DNA of 10,628 nucleotides, taken from the NCBI GenBank assembly GCA_004151065.3, contig NWUY0300022059.1, forward strand, positions 1-10,628, written 5' to 3'. The notes below the pieces were generated by a model, which made no database searches, was not told the DNA's origin, and was given only the letters and a program-made list of their open reading frames with translations. Below are positions 1 to 8,568 of this stretch, piece by piece. The position numbers were made by a program, and so were the translations under genes. Origin of the DNA: Larix sibirica. Lineage: Eukaryota > Streptophyta > Pinopsida > Pinales > Pinaceae. Numbering within the stretch: the first letter of the stretch is position 1; each line of letters opens with the position of its first letter.

Positions 1-997
1 GAGTTTATTTATCAAATGTTTTAATGTTTTAGGAATGAGAAAGATTAAAAATATTATTTTTATAGGTTGGATTAAGATATCTTTGAACAATCATTAATTT
101 TATTAATATCCTTTCAAGTTATGTTTCAGTAATTCAGTTTTTTTTTGGGAATTTTATTCTTTAACAGGTTTCTTTCATGTTTTTCAATCTAAAACTATAA
201 GATTATATTAATTATTTAAATTGTTTTTCTTCAATATTTTTTTTCTTTTTTTAAATCATTTTTCATATTTTTTTAGTCATGCTTCGATATTTAATTTGTA
301 TATTTCTTACTCACCCATCTAGGCCTTTCCCTCTTCCTATGATATAAGTCCCCTCAATTTTCCACAACTCATCCTCATGCTCTTTTAGTGCTGTGGACTC
401 TTTGGCAATTTCAATCATTGACCTTGCTTCCCAAGATACCATGTATCATATTGATGATGATATGGAGTCAAACTCTTTTCTTCACCATAAAAAGATAACA
501 TGTACTCTCTTCTTATTTTTTCCAAGGAAACCCCGAGGTTATCAAAAGAGTCCAACCCAAAATCTCCCTAACTTTGGGGGCAGAGATCTCATGTCTAGCT
601 CATGGTCGCTTAAGCTAACCCCCGGGGCTAACACGTGCTCTTTTATCATTCAGAAGTTTACTTTACTGTTGTATAAACTTTTATATTTATCATGCACGTT
701 GTTGGAGTTGGCCTTTTGTATCTAGCATTATTGTGGATAACTAGTTAAATTCATAAGACTATTCATCAAATTCAATTCCTAAGAAAACATTTTTATTAGC
801 CAAAAACAAGGTGGTAGGAAAGTACTCAAAAATTTTACAAAATATAATTAATATATTAGGATTTTTGCATGTTTCGGGGATTATTTGAATGGGTTATTTA
901 ATATTCAACTTATTATTTTGATTTATTTCTTTAAAATATTATAGTCGTGAATTTTTTGTGAATATTTATTCAGTAGATGTTTATTTGGGTTCATGTT
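1..997. other. AT-rich DNA without a recognised gene
   Basis: Very AT-rich, with many T runs. The longest open frame is a + strand stretch of 110 codons (393-725). It shows no motif or domain I recognise and nothing upstream that looks like the rest of a gene. The last ~60 bases may belong to the RNase H remnant that follows, but I cannot follow its reading frame before position 998. Confidence 0.5.
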
Positions 998-1286
998 GAG
1001 TTTTTATCACTCTGAACTCGTATGAGGTTGGCTTTGCACCTTAACATTTCTAGTCTACAAGTTTATGGTGATCCTTCTCTGGTTGTTAAATGGATGAGCA
1101 GTGAAGAAGACATTATTGATATCTCTATTATCTTTAGCAATTCAATTAAAGACAAGCTCTATGTAATTCACTAAAATCTCATTTTCACATATTTACAAAG
1201 AGTTCACTACTAACGAACTTGCAAATAAAAGTTTGGTTAAGGCTCGGGATCTACTTCATATCAAGGAGTCTATGCAAGATTTTTAA
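998..1286 (+). pseudogene. LINE-type RNase H domain fragment (orphan)
   Basis: This is the second half of a plant LINE RNase H domain (RVT_3 type), which removes RNA from RNA-DNA hybrids during retrotransposition. The translation starts at a VEF motif (998 onward; the E matches the second catalytic acid, as in AEF/AEY). It continues through ALHLNISSLQVYGDPSLVVKWM, split here as ALHLNISSLQ and VYGDPSLVVKWM, where the D at 1070-1072 is the third catalytic acid. The reading frame then shifts by one near 1160-1180 and continues as HIYKEF, then NELANKSLVKARDLL, which matches the C-terminal H..REFN..AD segment with D replaced by E. It ends at TAA (1284-1286). There is one in-frame stop near the start. 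The first catalytic Asp (DGA motif) is not found upstream. No A tail or target duplication was found. It lies on the opposite strand from all retroelements on the right side, so it is a separate relic. Confidence 0.65.
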
Positions 1287-2740
1287 TTGAATATACTTGG
1301 GATTTCTAAACTTGATATTTTTCTTTCACATGTCATTGGAGGCATATCTTTTCAAAAGACTTTTGGATGATTCTTGAACTGAAAGACTGTATAATCTTTG
1401 TTTTCCTTATTTGGTCTTATGTGGACTTTATGGACCTATTTTGGGCATTAATATATGTGGGGTAGTCTATGTTACGTGACATTAAGATCAAAATGGTCTT
1501 CTGAGGCATTTTAGTTGGAAGTACATACATATGTAGAAGTTTTACCATATATCCTACTATATTGGCTTTATATTGGCTTTATTATACTATAGAGGCATGT
1601 TGTATTTGTGCAATTCTCACCTTAAGAATATATTTTTTCATTATATTGTGAATAGAAAATATAGTTTTTATGTTTGGGAAAAAATGGGCAATTCAAATTT
1701 CTAAGAAATAAAATATGAGTAAATAGTATTCATTTGCTATTGACCATTTTTTAATGACTATTAATTTTGCACATATTTATATGAGACGGTTTAAGCTCAT
1801 GAGAAATTGCTCATTATCAACTAGTAATCATGAAAGATGGTTCAAAATGAATGATAAATACACCATGTAGTTAATAACTAAAGACAATATCATGAAACGT
1901 GACGAGACAAACAAAACCTAACAAGATTACTTAGGATTCTCAAACTCTAAATGATATTCTATTGTTTGGAACAATGAAGCATGGTGGTGGTAAAGGCACA
2001 ATTTGAATATCATGTAGAGGTTAAATAGGCACACCGATAGCATCTCATTATTTGTAATCATATATATAGTAATTATGTTATCATCATAAATCATTTACAA
2101 TTTCATCCACCGTAATTAGGGTATGAAAATCTACACCGAAAATTCAAAGCATGGATCTTTAATTAAATATTCATTTTTTAAGCTTTTACCTATATCTAGA
2201 TGACTAACTAAAGATTTTGCATGTCAGAGGCCACATGCCAACATAGTTGCATTACAGTGTTTATATAGGGGCATCCTACTTCTAACTCCCCTCACTAGAT
2301 CAAGCATGTTGATCAGCGATCATTTTTTCCATTTTTTCTTATGTATATCAATTTAGCCAACACACTACTCAAACACGAAAGGAGAATATAACAACACTAA
2401 TTACCTTACATCATCCCACAAGGTTAAAGGGATTGGTTTCATTTCCTATCTAATGCATGCCTCATCTTCCCTTTACCAAAGGTCTAGTCAAACAAGTAGA
2501 CTAGCAAAGCAAAGTTTGACTTTTGATTCATAGCAATATCAGTATCTATATCACACTTATCATAGAGTATGGTAGGGCCCTTAATAGAAGTTACTATCAT
2601 GCAATTGTGATACAATACCAATGTGATTCCCCCATGAGGGCTTGTTATTTTTCCACAATTTTATACGGATGATCCTATGCACTCAAACAATGAGATTCCA
2701 CTTGGCCATACTCAAAACAACCCCAAAATGTGTTCATAAT
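1287..2740. other. AT-rich DNA without a recognised gene
   Basis: I see no coding sequence, RNA gene or element border here. The left end may be 3' untranslated sequence of the RNase H relic. A perfect 11-bp tandem pair (TATTGGCTTTA) sits at 1560-1581. A TATA-like string at about 2260-2267 has no gene downstream on the + strand to go with it. Confidence 0.5.
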
Positions 2741-3446
2741 CTAGTGGTTATGTCCATCTATGATTCTTATTTCTAACATAAATTTATCAAAAGGCCCTTT
2801 ATTGAAATAGACAATAGTGCATATCCAAGAAAATGTTGTATGTAACATCCATTTTAGCTTGTCATATATAACATCACTTGAATTGACATTTGAATCATTG
2901 CCCTCATCCACAATATTACTCTCTAAAATTGAAATAATTAATTGGCTACATCCCAATCTACATTGTTGAAGTTTCAATTTAAGTTTAAAATATAAAAGTA
3001 ATACAAATAAATCACAATACCAAGGGTTATGATAAATCATTGCATTGAGAGGCACATTCTATAACCCAATACATGGAAGAAGTGTATTAGAAAAAATGTA
3101 TGTAATGTTAACATGACACAAGTTTGTAAATTGTGCCACAAGAGGGATCATACATGTATCATGTGGAGAGTCATATTTATCTTTGGGAGGTGGGCCCCAA
3201 TCTTCAATAGTCTGATTTAGGTCTATGATGATGATACTCCCACCTAGCATTGCCTCGGTCAAGCTCAAGAGGCTTCTCACCCTCAAAGATAGCCAGCATC
3301 AACTTGGAACTTATCATTTTGAGGGGTGGGTGAGAAAGGCCAATTATGGAATACCTCTTGGTGCTCTCAAACAACATGGCCAACATGATGCCTAGGACAA
3401 ACTTTATGCCTATACAATTAAGAAAAATGAGAAAGAGAATCAACAA
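2741..3446 (-). pseudogene. Unidentified decayed coding stretch
   Basis: On the - strand, one frame stays open from 3286 down to 2741 apart from a single TAG at 3059-3061. That is about 182 codons with one stop, in AT-rich DNA where stops are expected every 15-20 codons. An overlapping - strand frame (3446-3204) could be the upstream part after a frameshift near 3290-3200. Readable stretches include GLSHPPLKMISSKLMLAIFE and GGSIIIIDLNQTIEDWGPPP. I do not recognise a family. There is no reverse transcriptase, integrase, transposase or zinc-finger signature that I can name. The upstream end runs straight into the 207-bp tandem array, so if this was a gene, its start has been lost or replaced. 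It could be an old host gene or a transposon gene. Chance openness cannot be excluded. Confidence 0.3.
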
Positions 3447-4430
3447 GGGGCTCCTTGCTCATGGTGTACCACCCCAAAAATCCAATCAATGGTGTAGAAA
3501 TGTCAGCTTCCCTTAGACCTCCCGAACTTGCACTATAATATGGAAGTGTAAATATGCATACATCTTAAGGCACCATACAATGTGAATTTTAAATTTAAGC
3601 ATCATGAATTGTGGACGTATAGGATTAAGTAGGACAAGAAATGGAATCGATAGGGGATCCCATCTCCTGGTGCACCACCCCAAAAAGTCTAGCCACTGGT
3701 GCAAAAGTACTATCTTCCTTTAGACCTCCAAAACTTGCACTATAAAATGGAAGTGTAAGCTTGCATACAGTTTAAGGCACCATACAATGTGAATTTTAAA
3801 TTTGAGAATCACAAACTTTGGACTTATAGGATTAAGTGAGACAAGAAATGGAATCAATAGGCGGTTCCCTGCTCATGGTGCACCTCCCCAAAAGTCCATC
3901 CACTAGTGTAGAAGTTCCATCTTCCTTTAGACCTGCTAAACTTGCACTGTAATATGGAAGTGTAAATCTACATACATCTTAAGGCACCATACAATGTGAA
4001 TTTTAAATTTAAGCATCATGAACTTTGGACCTAAAGGATTAAGTAGGACAAGAAAGGGAATCAATAGGGGGCTCCCTTCTCCTAGTGCACCACCCCAAAA
4101 TTCTATCCACTAGTGCAAAATTACCATCTTCCTTTAGACCTACAAAACTTGCACTGTAATATGGAAGTGTAAGCTTACATACAATATCTTAAGGCACCAT
4201 ACGATGTGAATTATAAATTTGAGCATCACAAACCTTGGACTTATAGGATTAAGTAGGACAGGGAATCAATAGGGGGTTCCCTACTCATGGAAGTCCAACC
4301 ACTGGTGCAGAAGTGCCATCTTCTTTTAGACCTCCCAAACTCACACTATAATATGGAAGTGTAAGTTTCCATGCATCTTAAGGCACCACACGATGTGAAT
4401 TTTAAATTTGAGTATCACGAGTTTTGAGCT
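3400..4430. repeat. Tandem array of ~207-bp units, about 5 copies
   Basis: The anchor word AAGGCACCA recurs at 3567, 3774, 3981, 4191 and 4380, giving spacings of 207, 207, 210 and 189. A second anchor, ACCCCAAAA or a close variant, occurs at 3471, 3677, 3885 and 4092, again 206-208 apart. Each unit holds, in order, a ...GGTGCACCACCCCAAAA... segment, CTTCCTTTAGACCT, CTTGCACTATAATATGGAAG, the AAGGCACCATACAATGTGAA anchor, and GGATTAAGTAGGACAAG. The last copy lacks about 13-18 bases around the CACCCCAAAA segment, which explains the 189 spacing. The first copy is partial and becomes unrecognisable near 3400. Copies differ by scattered substitutions and small indels. The unit is not a multiple of three in all copies and has no consistent reading frame, so it is a minisatellite- or satellite-like repeat and not protein repeats. 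Confidence 0.85.
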
Positions 4431-4999
4431 AAAACTCTGTAGAGAACCTAAGATCATGAAAGATAATTACACAAGCTTTGTTGAAGAAACGACAATCAAT
4501 AAGGAAAGAATTGGCATTCAAAACACTGTTTTCATCAAGCAATGGTATACATAAAACATGTGGAGTGACAATATACATAACAAAGTGAGTTAATAAGTGG
4601 ACATACTCAACCTTTCCAACTAGTCCATTTCTCCGAATGAGGTAAAGTTTCATCTTGATCTACAACTTTTTGGGGAATTCAATCAATCTAGGTCACCTTA
4701 AAATGGTCAAAACTATTAGCTGCAAACTTCTATGGTCAAAGTTCCCATAATTTCAAAGAACTATGACTTTCGACAAAATTCCTACCAAATTAGTGGGAGA
4801 ATTTTTGTCATAAACTAGGTGAATTTGTCCACTTTTTTTCCATGGAAAACTTCATCGAGGAAACCCTCAAAGTGTTTTCTCACATTCCATGAATGGCACC
4901 TTGGGTAAATGCTACCAGTGGACAACATAAACACCTAATCCTAAGGGACCATTTGCCCACTTAGTATGTTACTTGTATACATAACCATGTAATACACAG
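4431..4999. other. No recognised gene
   Basis: A - strand open frame of 74 codons (4653-4429) starts just right of the tandem array. It has hydrophobic stretches but no motif I recognise, and it is short for a gene. The rest is AT-rich with nothing I can name. Confidence 0.45.
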
Positions 5000-5162
5000 T
5001 AAATATATAACTTATAATTCTCTGGATGTTATCAATAGCGAGCATACCAAACATAGGATGTGTAACACATAGAGTGACAATTCACACAACTATTTAAGAG
5101 ACAATAAATGTATAACTTCTATTTGTAATCATGTCATCAACAATAAGCATGCCAAACATAGC
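5000..5162. repeat. Diverged ~105-bp direct duplication
   Basis: The stretch reading ...TAAATATATAACTT... then ...AGCATACCAAACATAG (ending 5056) is matched by ...TAAATGTATAACTT... then ...AGCATGCCAAACATAG (ending about 5161), offset by about 105 bases. The similarity is partial, with substitutions and small indels, so it is an old local duplication. Confidence 0.5.
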
Positions 5163-5282
5163 AAGTTGGAATTCATGATGTATAACAACAACTTCCACTC
5201 CAATTAAACCAACCTAGATCCAACTTCACTTTGCATCTATCAAATGCTAAGAGGATCAAAACCCTCAAGGTGCAAACCTTTC

Positions 5283-5480
5283 CTTGAGTTTTGCACTCTA
5301 AAAAAGGTTTTCCCTAGTTCGTTGTTCCTCGAAGTAAATGGATAAATAGATTGTTACACACACGCGCGCACACACACACACACACTTGAGTTTTGCACTC
5401 TAAAAAAGGTTTTCCCTAGTTCATTGTTCCTCAAAGTAAATGGATAAATAGATTGTTACACACATGCACGCACGCACACA
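5283..5480. repeat. 102-bp tandem duplication with CA-rich microsatellite ends
   Basis: Two head-to-tail copies start at 5283 and 5385, both with CTTGAGTTTTGCACTC. Over the ~77 non-microsatellite bases the copies differ at only two places, and both are CG in the first copy and CA in the second (GTTCGTTG/GTTCATTG and CTCGAAG/CTCAAAG). Each copy ends in a CA/CG-alternating microsatellite (about 5354-5384 and 5456-5480). A further partial start, CTTGGG, follows at 5481. Confidence 0.9.
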
Positions 5481-5986
5481 CTTGGGTTGAAAAAAACCTT
5501 GTAACGCAATTAACATGTAATTTTTTTTTATGAGTCAACGCATCGGCATTACCCACATATGTATGTGACAACATCTTCGTCATATTGGATTCTAGAGTGC
5601 CTCTCGATGCAATGATTTTGCTAAAGTTATAGCCTACCTACATTGCAAACTTGCTTTTTTTCCTTAAAGAGAGAGTTATGCCATGTAAATAAACCTTTGT
5701 TTGTATTGGTTTGCCTTTGTTTAGCATAGAAGGTTATTTCATATTAACAAGGTTATTTTTAGATATTATAGTGGTTATTTATCTTATATGTAAGAATGTG
5801 TTCATTAGAAACTAGGGGCCCTGCAAGTTTTTGTAATTGTTCTCAATGTTTTGAGCCACTAGGTTGGGCTCATAATCAAGAGCAAAGTGCTAAGTAGAAA
5901 TAGTTCATTCTTGTTGTATATATAATGGTTAATGCCAAAGTGCAAAGAAAAGTAAGCTTGCTTGTAAGATAAGCATATTTTAATAA
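5481..5986. other. No gene; right part probably PLE 3' untranslated sequence
   Basis: I find no open coding unit. Because the Penelope-like element reads leftward and its frame ends at 5998, the DNA just left of that point should be its 3' untranslated region. I cannot see where the element ends: no A tail, tandem second copy or target duplication is evident. A run of T at about 5520-5529 could be an A tail on the - strand, but nothing else supports that. Confidence 0.4.
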
Positions 5987-6046
5987 GCAAGTAATAATTA
6001 CTTGCAAATGAACAGGTCTACTGGAGAATTATTTTGAAGACCTGTT
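5987..6046. repeat. Perfect palindrome and adjacent inverted repeat at the PLE 3' end
   Basis: Positions 5987-6005 form a perfect palindrome with 9-base arms around one central base (GCAAGTAAT-A-ATTACTTGC). Immediately beside it, 6011-6019 (AACAGGTCT) pairs with 6038-6046 (AGACCTGTT), a 9-bp stem with an 18-base loop. The palindrome spans the stop codon (5998-6000) of the PLE frame. As RNA on the - strand, both would fold into hairpins. Confidence 0.7.
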
Positions 6047-6481
6047 GTTATATTTGTTTTAATGAGGTGTATTATCGGATGCCAAAGGTGATTAAGTTCC
6101 AAGCCTTTGTTTCTATTCAAATTCTTATCATTTTTATGAATTTTAAGCACTTCTCTAATTTATCTTTTTAAGTAAGGATCCTCTTTCACAATAATCTCAG
6201 CATTGTCGATATAGATATCATGATGACCAAATTTTGAGGAGTGCTCAACTAGGGTTGATTTTGTACAAGTTGTGTATGATATCTGCACAGTGTTCTTTTG
6301 ACCTTGTCTAAACTACATGTCCCATTTCTTCGATATACATTTTGCCACATGAGCAAGGAATAATGTAGACCCCTATTTGTTCTCCAGGATTCACAAGATC
6401 TTTGGTTTAGTCAACCATGTTTTTAACAACATTTGGAGGAAAGAAGGTCACTTTTATGTTCCTCTTCTTTAGGATCCTTGT
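5998..6481 (-). pseudogene. PLE C-terminal part: linker plus GIY-YIG endonuclease
   Basis: This is the C-terminal third of the PLE protein. It would nick DNA for target-primed reverse transcription in the nucleus. From 6481 the frame reads TRILKKRNIKVTFFPPNVV (linker), then GVYIIPCSCGKMYIEE at about 6372-6327. That is the GIY...YIG core, with the PLE-typical CxC between the two motifs; the G of YIG is replaced by E. KEHCADI follows (about 6300-6280), continuing the Cys/His set. After a frameshift near 6255 the reading continues in another frame as VEHSSKFGHHDIYIDNAEII, then VKED, which carries the distal His residues and the conserved acidic segment. It goes on as LNRNKGLELNHLWHPII and ends at TAA 5998-6000. 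Defects: one stop after TKNMVD-type linker residues, a stop just before TRSKEH, the frameshift, one stop after YLKR, and YIG changed to YIE. It is inactive, but all landmarks are readable. Confidence 0.85.
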
Positions 6482-6489
6482 TATTTTGT
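6482..6489 (-). repeat. Target-site duplication, 3' copy
   Basis: ACAAAATA on the - strand, lying between the A-rich tail of the composite insertion (6490-6499) and resumed PLE coding sequence (ACAAGG..., 6481 downward). It is identical to 8569-8576. Confidence 0.8.
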
Positions 6490-6509
6490 CTTTTCTTTTA
6501 ACAAGAACA
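6490..6509 (-). other. 3' terminus and A-rich tail of the composite element
   Basis: On the - strand the element ends TGTTCTTGTT (6509-6500), then AAAAGAAAAG (6499-6490). The 14 bases 6496-6509 are identical to 9446-9459, the end of the LINE at the right of the window. Confidence 0.75.
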
Positions 6510-6755
6510 ATTATTGATTATATTAATATATCAAAAAAAATGTTGCAGCTTTACCATACAACCAAAAGTTACAAAATGTTGACAAAAAAAATTCCAAAAT
6601 TGCCCAAAGAAGAGGGCATGTCCAAAATATCAACACCAAAATTTCCTGCTCTAGCTATTGTCTTCCTTAACTTCATACTATGGCTGGTGTACAATCTTAA
6701 ATATTCTCCTAATAATAAGGAGAATTTACAAAACATAATAACCTAACATAGTAAA

Positions 6756-8040
6756 TTAATTCAATCCATGGAGTCTAGGCCTCTCTTTGCTCCCTATTAA
6801 AGCCATATAGGACGAATATTGTTGTCCTTATGTCTCGGGATTCTATTACACTCTGTCCTCCTCCATTGCAGCCACTTGAGGTTATCTAATAGATGCTTCA
6901 TGGGAGACTAAGTTCCTAAGTTCCTCAAAACCTCGCCTTTGTTCCAATTTGAGATGCAAGACTTTATCTTGGAGTTCCCTTATGTTAGCAACTTCTTCCT
7001 CCAACTTCTCCTTTGGAAATTATTGTTCTACTTCCAAAATCACTAATTCACCCTTGTGATTTTCAAGTTAGGATTTCATCTTAATCAATTGTCTCCTTCT
7101 GTCCTTTGTCTCCTTAGCATTGTTTAGCTCTCGTTCTTTCCTCCACACTTACCATCTCCTCACAACTTATGCTATACTTTCTTGATAATCATCATTATTC
7201 CTTTCATGATGTCAAATTGCCCTTTGCAAGTTAGAATGACCACAATGAGCAGATGTGTTGGAATGGTTGTATGAATCCATCATTTCCATAATCCCACAAA
7301 GCAAAGCCTCCTTTCTAACTTTGACACCATGCAAATTGTGAAAGTGTCTTCCTTGCCACTAAATATCCAACTTAGATCTAGTAGCACGGTGGACAAGATA
7401 TGCACCAGGACCCTATTCCTTTTCACTTTCAATAAGATTTTATCCATTCATTTCCCATGAAATGTTAATAGTGATACATGCGACCTAGTGCCCCTTCAAT
7501 TCCATGGACACAAAAGGCGAGTGTCCTGAAACTAAAAGAAAAGGAATGCAAAAGGAGGATTATACCAAATTTCACCAAGGATTTACTTGTCAAACCCTTG
7601 AAGTTGTAGTGTGATTAAAAAAAGGGCTAAATTCTAACAACTGGAACATGGAGGGATATTCCCAATGAGGGTGAAGATCACTAATGTCACCCCATTGAAT
7701 TGACTAGGTGTCATTCCCTTGAACTTGATGAATTTTCTGAAAAAAAAATATTTGATGAGGGAGAGCCAAACTAGATCCAAAACAACACTGGGCGAGATTA
7801 AACCCACATGCCTTTGGCCAACTCGTCATTAAAGGATTCATTACTCCCTACTTGTGCGAGACTGTGTGAATGGGATGTTCAATATGGGGATTATTTATTG
7901 TTGGATGCATACAATTATGATGTCAATTGTCCATAACATTAATTGCACTCATAGTCTACTCGTGGTTGATCAAATTAGGGGGGTATGTTGCAACACGCCC
8001 TACCCCCATTTTGTCCATCATACCATTAGGAATTCAGCAT
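6756..8040 (-). pseudogene. Long decayed reading frame with coiled-coil-like C-terminal half
   Basis: I do not recognise this protein. It is readable on the - strand from an ATG at 8040, which overlaps the RNase H stop in ATGCTGA, to a possible end at TAA 6756-6758. There is one frame change, at the A9 homopolymer 7740-7748. The N-terminal part is rich in N, Q, S and Y, with pieces such as YECN, SHSHSLAQVGSNESFNDELA and WGDISDLHPHWEYPSMFQLL. The middle reads SGHSPFVSMELKGH, WQGRHFHNLHGVKVRKEALL, then CGIMEMMDSYNHSN. The last third is highly charged and heptad-like: RKERELNNAKETKDRRRQL, EKLEEEVANIRELQDKVLHL, then RRGFEELRNL. About 23 stops interrupt it, which is close to the chance rate, so the case rests on composition and frame continuity in the C-terminal half. 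The stops could all derive from Gln or Arg codons by C-to-T changes, but TAA and TAG also arise in other ways. It may be a coiled-coil RNA-binding ORF of the element or a captured host transcript. Confidence 0.5.
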
Positions 8041-8365
8041 GTAATGTTGGTAATTTTGTCAACAATTGAGTTCAGTCTTATAGGGACTTTAAATAATTCT
8101 AATCAATCAAAGGAGGGCGAGAGGTTGTTGACCCTTGACATGATTCTATTGTATGGATTTTAGGGTAGAGAGTGGAAGACCATGCGCCTTATAACTATTG
8201 TTGAATCCCTAAACACTATAATATTCTTTAATTTTAGAATCTTTGTTGTCAAGAGACATTGACAAATTGCTAGTTATCTTTCTAATTCCCCAAGCAAAGG
8301 AAGTTACTTGATTTCCCTTGGGGTCATATAGTAATCCTTTGCACCTGCCACCTCTTCAAATTTTA
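8034..8365 (-). pseudogene. Degenerate LINE-type RNase H domain in the composite element
   Basis: RNase H (RVT_3 type) remnant. In one frame, starting near 8352, it reads GGRCKGLLYDPKGNQVTSFA, then WGIRKITSN, the first strands of the domain (typical GGAG.GG..YDPEGN...F.WG.G..TNN). After a small deletion and frameshift near 8260 it continues in another frame as LLTTKILKLKNIIVFRDSTI, then VIRRMVFHSLP. FRDS matches the catalytic GDS motif, with Asp kept and Gly changed to Arg. It goes on as RIMSRVNNLSPSFD and LNSIVDKITNITC, the C-terminal segment with the fourth Asp, and stops at TGA 8034-8036. The opening DGA motif and the QAE segment with the second catalytic acid are missing, apparently by deletion, and three in-frame stops are present. 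The same fold occurs at the end of the LINE at 9588-10211. Confidence 0.7.
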
Positions 8366-8484
8366 AGGACATGGTGGTGGGATTTAATCCACTTTTGTGT
8401 GCACAAATCACAAGATCATTTACATAATAGGTTTGGGTGCAACCACACATTCATCCACTACCTCAAGGTGACCCCATGGATGCA
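8366..8484 (-). other. Unassigned body of the composite element
   Basis: About 120 bases between the tRNA-like head and the RNase H remnant. It reads through several stops in all frames. It resembles a SINE body region more than coding sequence. I recognise nothing specific. Confidence 0.35.
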
Positions 8485-8568
8485 TCAAAATCCCTTGTGG
8501 GAATTAAACCTTCCCCATTGGTGAAAAACTCCTCCCTCCTCACCAGTGGATCCAACCCCTCTGGGCAC
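8485..8568 (-). promoter_or_regulatory. tRNA-like Pol III promoter (SINE-type head)
   Basis: Counting from the insertion border at 8568, an A-box-like TGGATCCACTGG lies at +15 to +26 (8554-8543) and a B-box-like GGTTTAATTCC at +59 to +69 (8510-8500). The consensus B box is GGTTCGANTCC; the only real difference is a CG-to-TA change, the usual decay of a methylated CpG. The spacing of the boxes from each other and from the element start fits tRNA genes and tRNA-derived SINEs. I did not fold it into a cloverleaf or identify the parent tRNA. Confidence 0.5.

Larger units (their letters stand above)
6490..8568 (-). mobile_element. 2.08-kb composite non-LTR retroposon
   Basis: The borders are set by the PLE it interrupts. 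Its 5' end (8568) follows one copy of ACAAAATA and its 3' A-rich tail (AAAAGAAAAG, 6499-6490) precedes the second, so this is an A-tailed element inserted by target-primed reverse transcription. Layout from 5' to 3' on the - strand: a tRNA-like head with A-box and B-box motifs (8568-8485); about 120 unassigned bases; a degenerate LINE-type RNase H (about 8365-8034); a long decayed frame with a coiled-coil-like C-terminal half (8040-6756); about 250 bases of AT-rich 3' sequence; and the terminal TGTTCTTGTTAAAA shared with the neighbouring LINE. It has no reverse transcriptase of its own, so it was probably moved in trans. It could instead be a 5'-truncated LINE or a one-off chimera made by template switching. 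Other genomic copies would decide between these. Confidence 0.75.

Noticed and set aside
393-725. A 110-codon + strand open frame
   Set aside because: It has no recognisable motif, no related frame on either side, and is not long enough to stand out in AT-rich DNA.
2255-2300. A plant promoter with a TATA-like string (TTTATATAGGGGC)
   Set aside because: No coding sequence or transcript-like structure follows on the + strand, and such strings are common in AT-rich DNA.
3400-4430. A CRISPR array
   Set aside because: The whole ~207-bp unit is repeated, not short repeats with unique spacers, and the content is plant-like.
5283-5480. A pair of LTRs
   Set aside because: The two copies are directly adjacent, with no internal region, and lack TG...CA ends and a primer-binding site.
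5481-6050. A hammerhead ribozyme, as found in many PLEs
   Set aside because: I searched by eye for the CTGATGA and GAAA core on both strands around the PLE and did not find it in a plausible arrangement. A covariance search would settle this.
6417-6746. A 109-codon + strand open frame
   Set aside because: It runs antisense across the PLE linker, the target duplication and the 3' end of the composite element, so it is a shadow of sequence explained on the - strand.
7739-7752. A 3' splice site (T-run followed by CAG on the - strand)
   Set aside because: No matching donor site or exon structure is visible. The T9 run is better explained as the place where the decayed reading frame slips by one base.
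7854-8163. Two overlapping + strand open frames
   Set aside because: They are antisense to the RNase H remnant and the start of the decayed frame, with no motif of their own.
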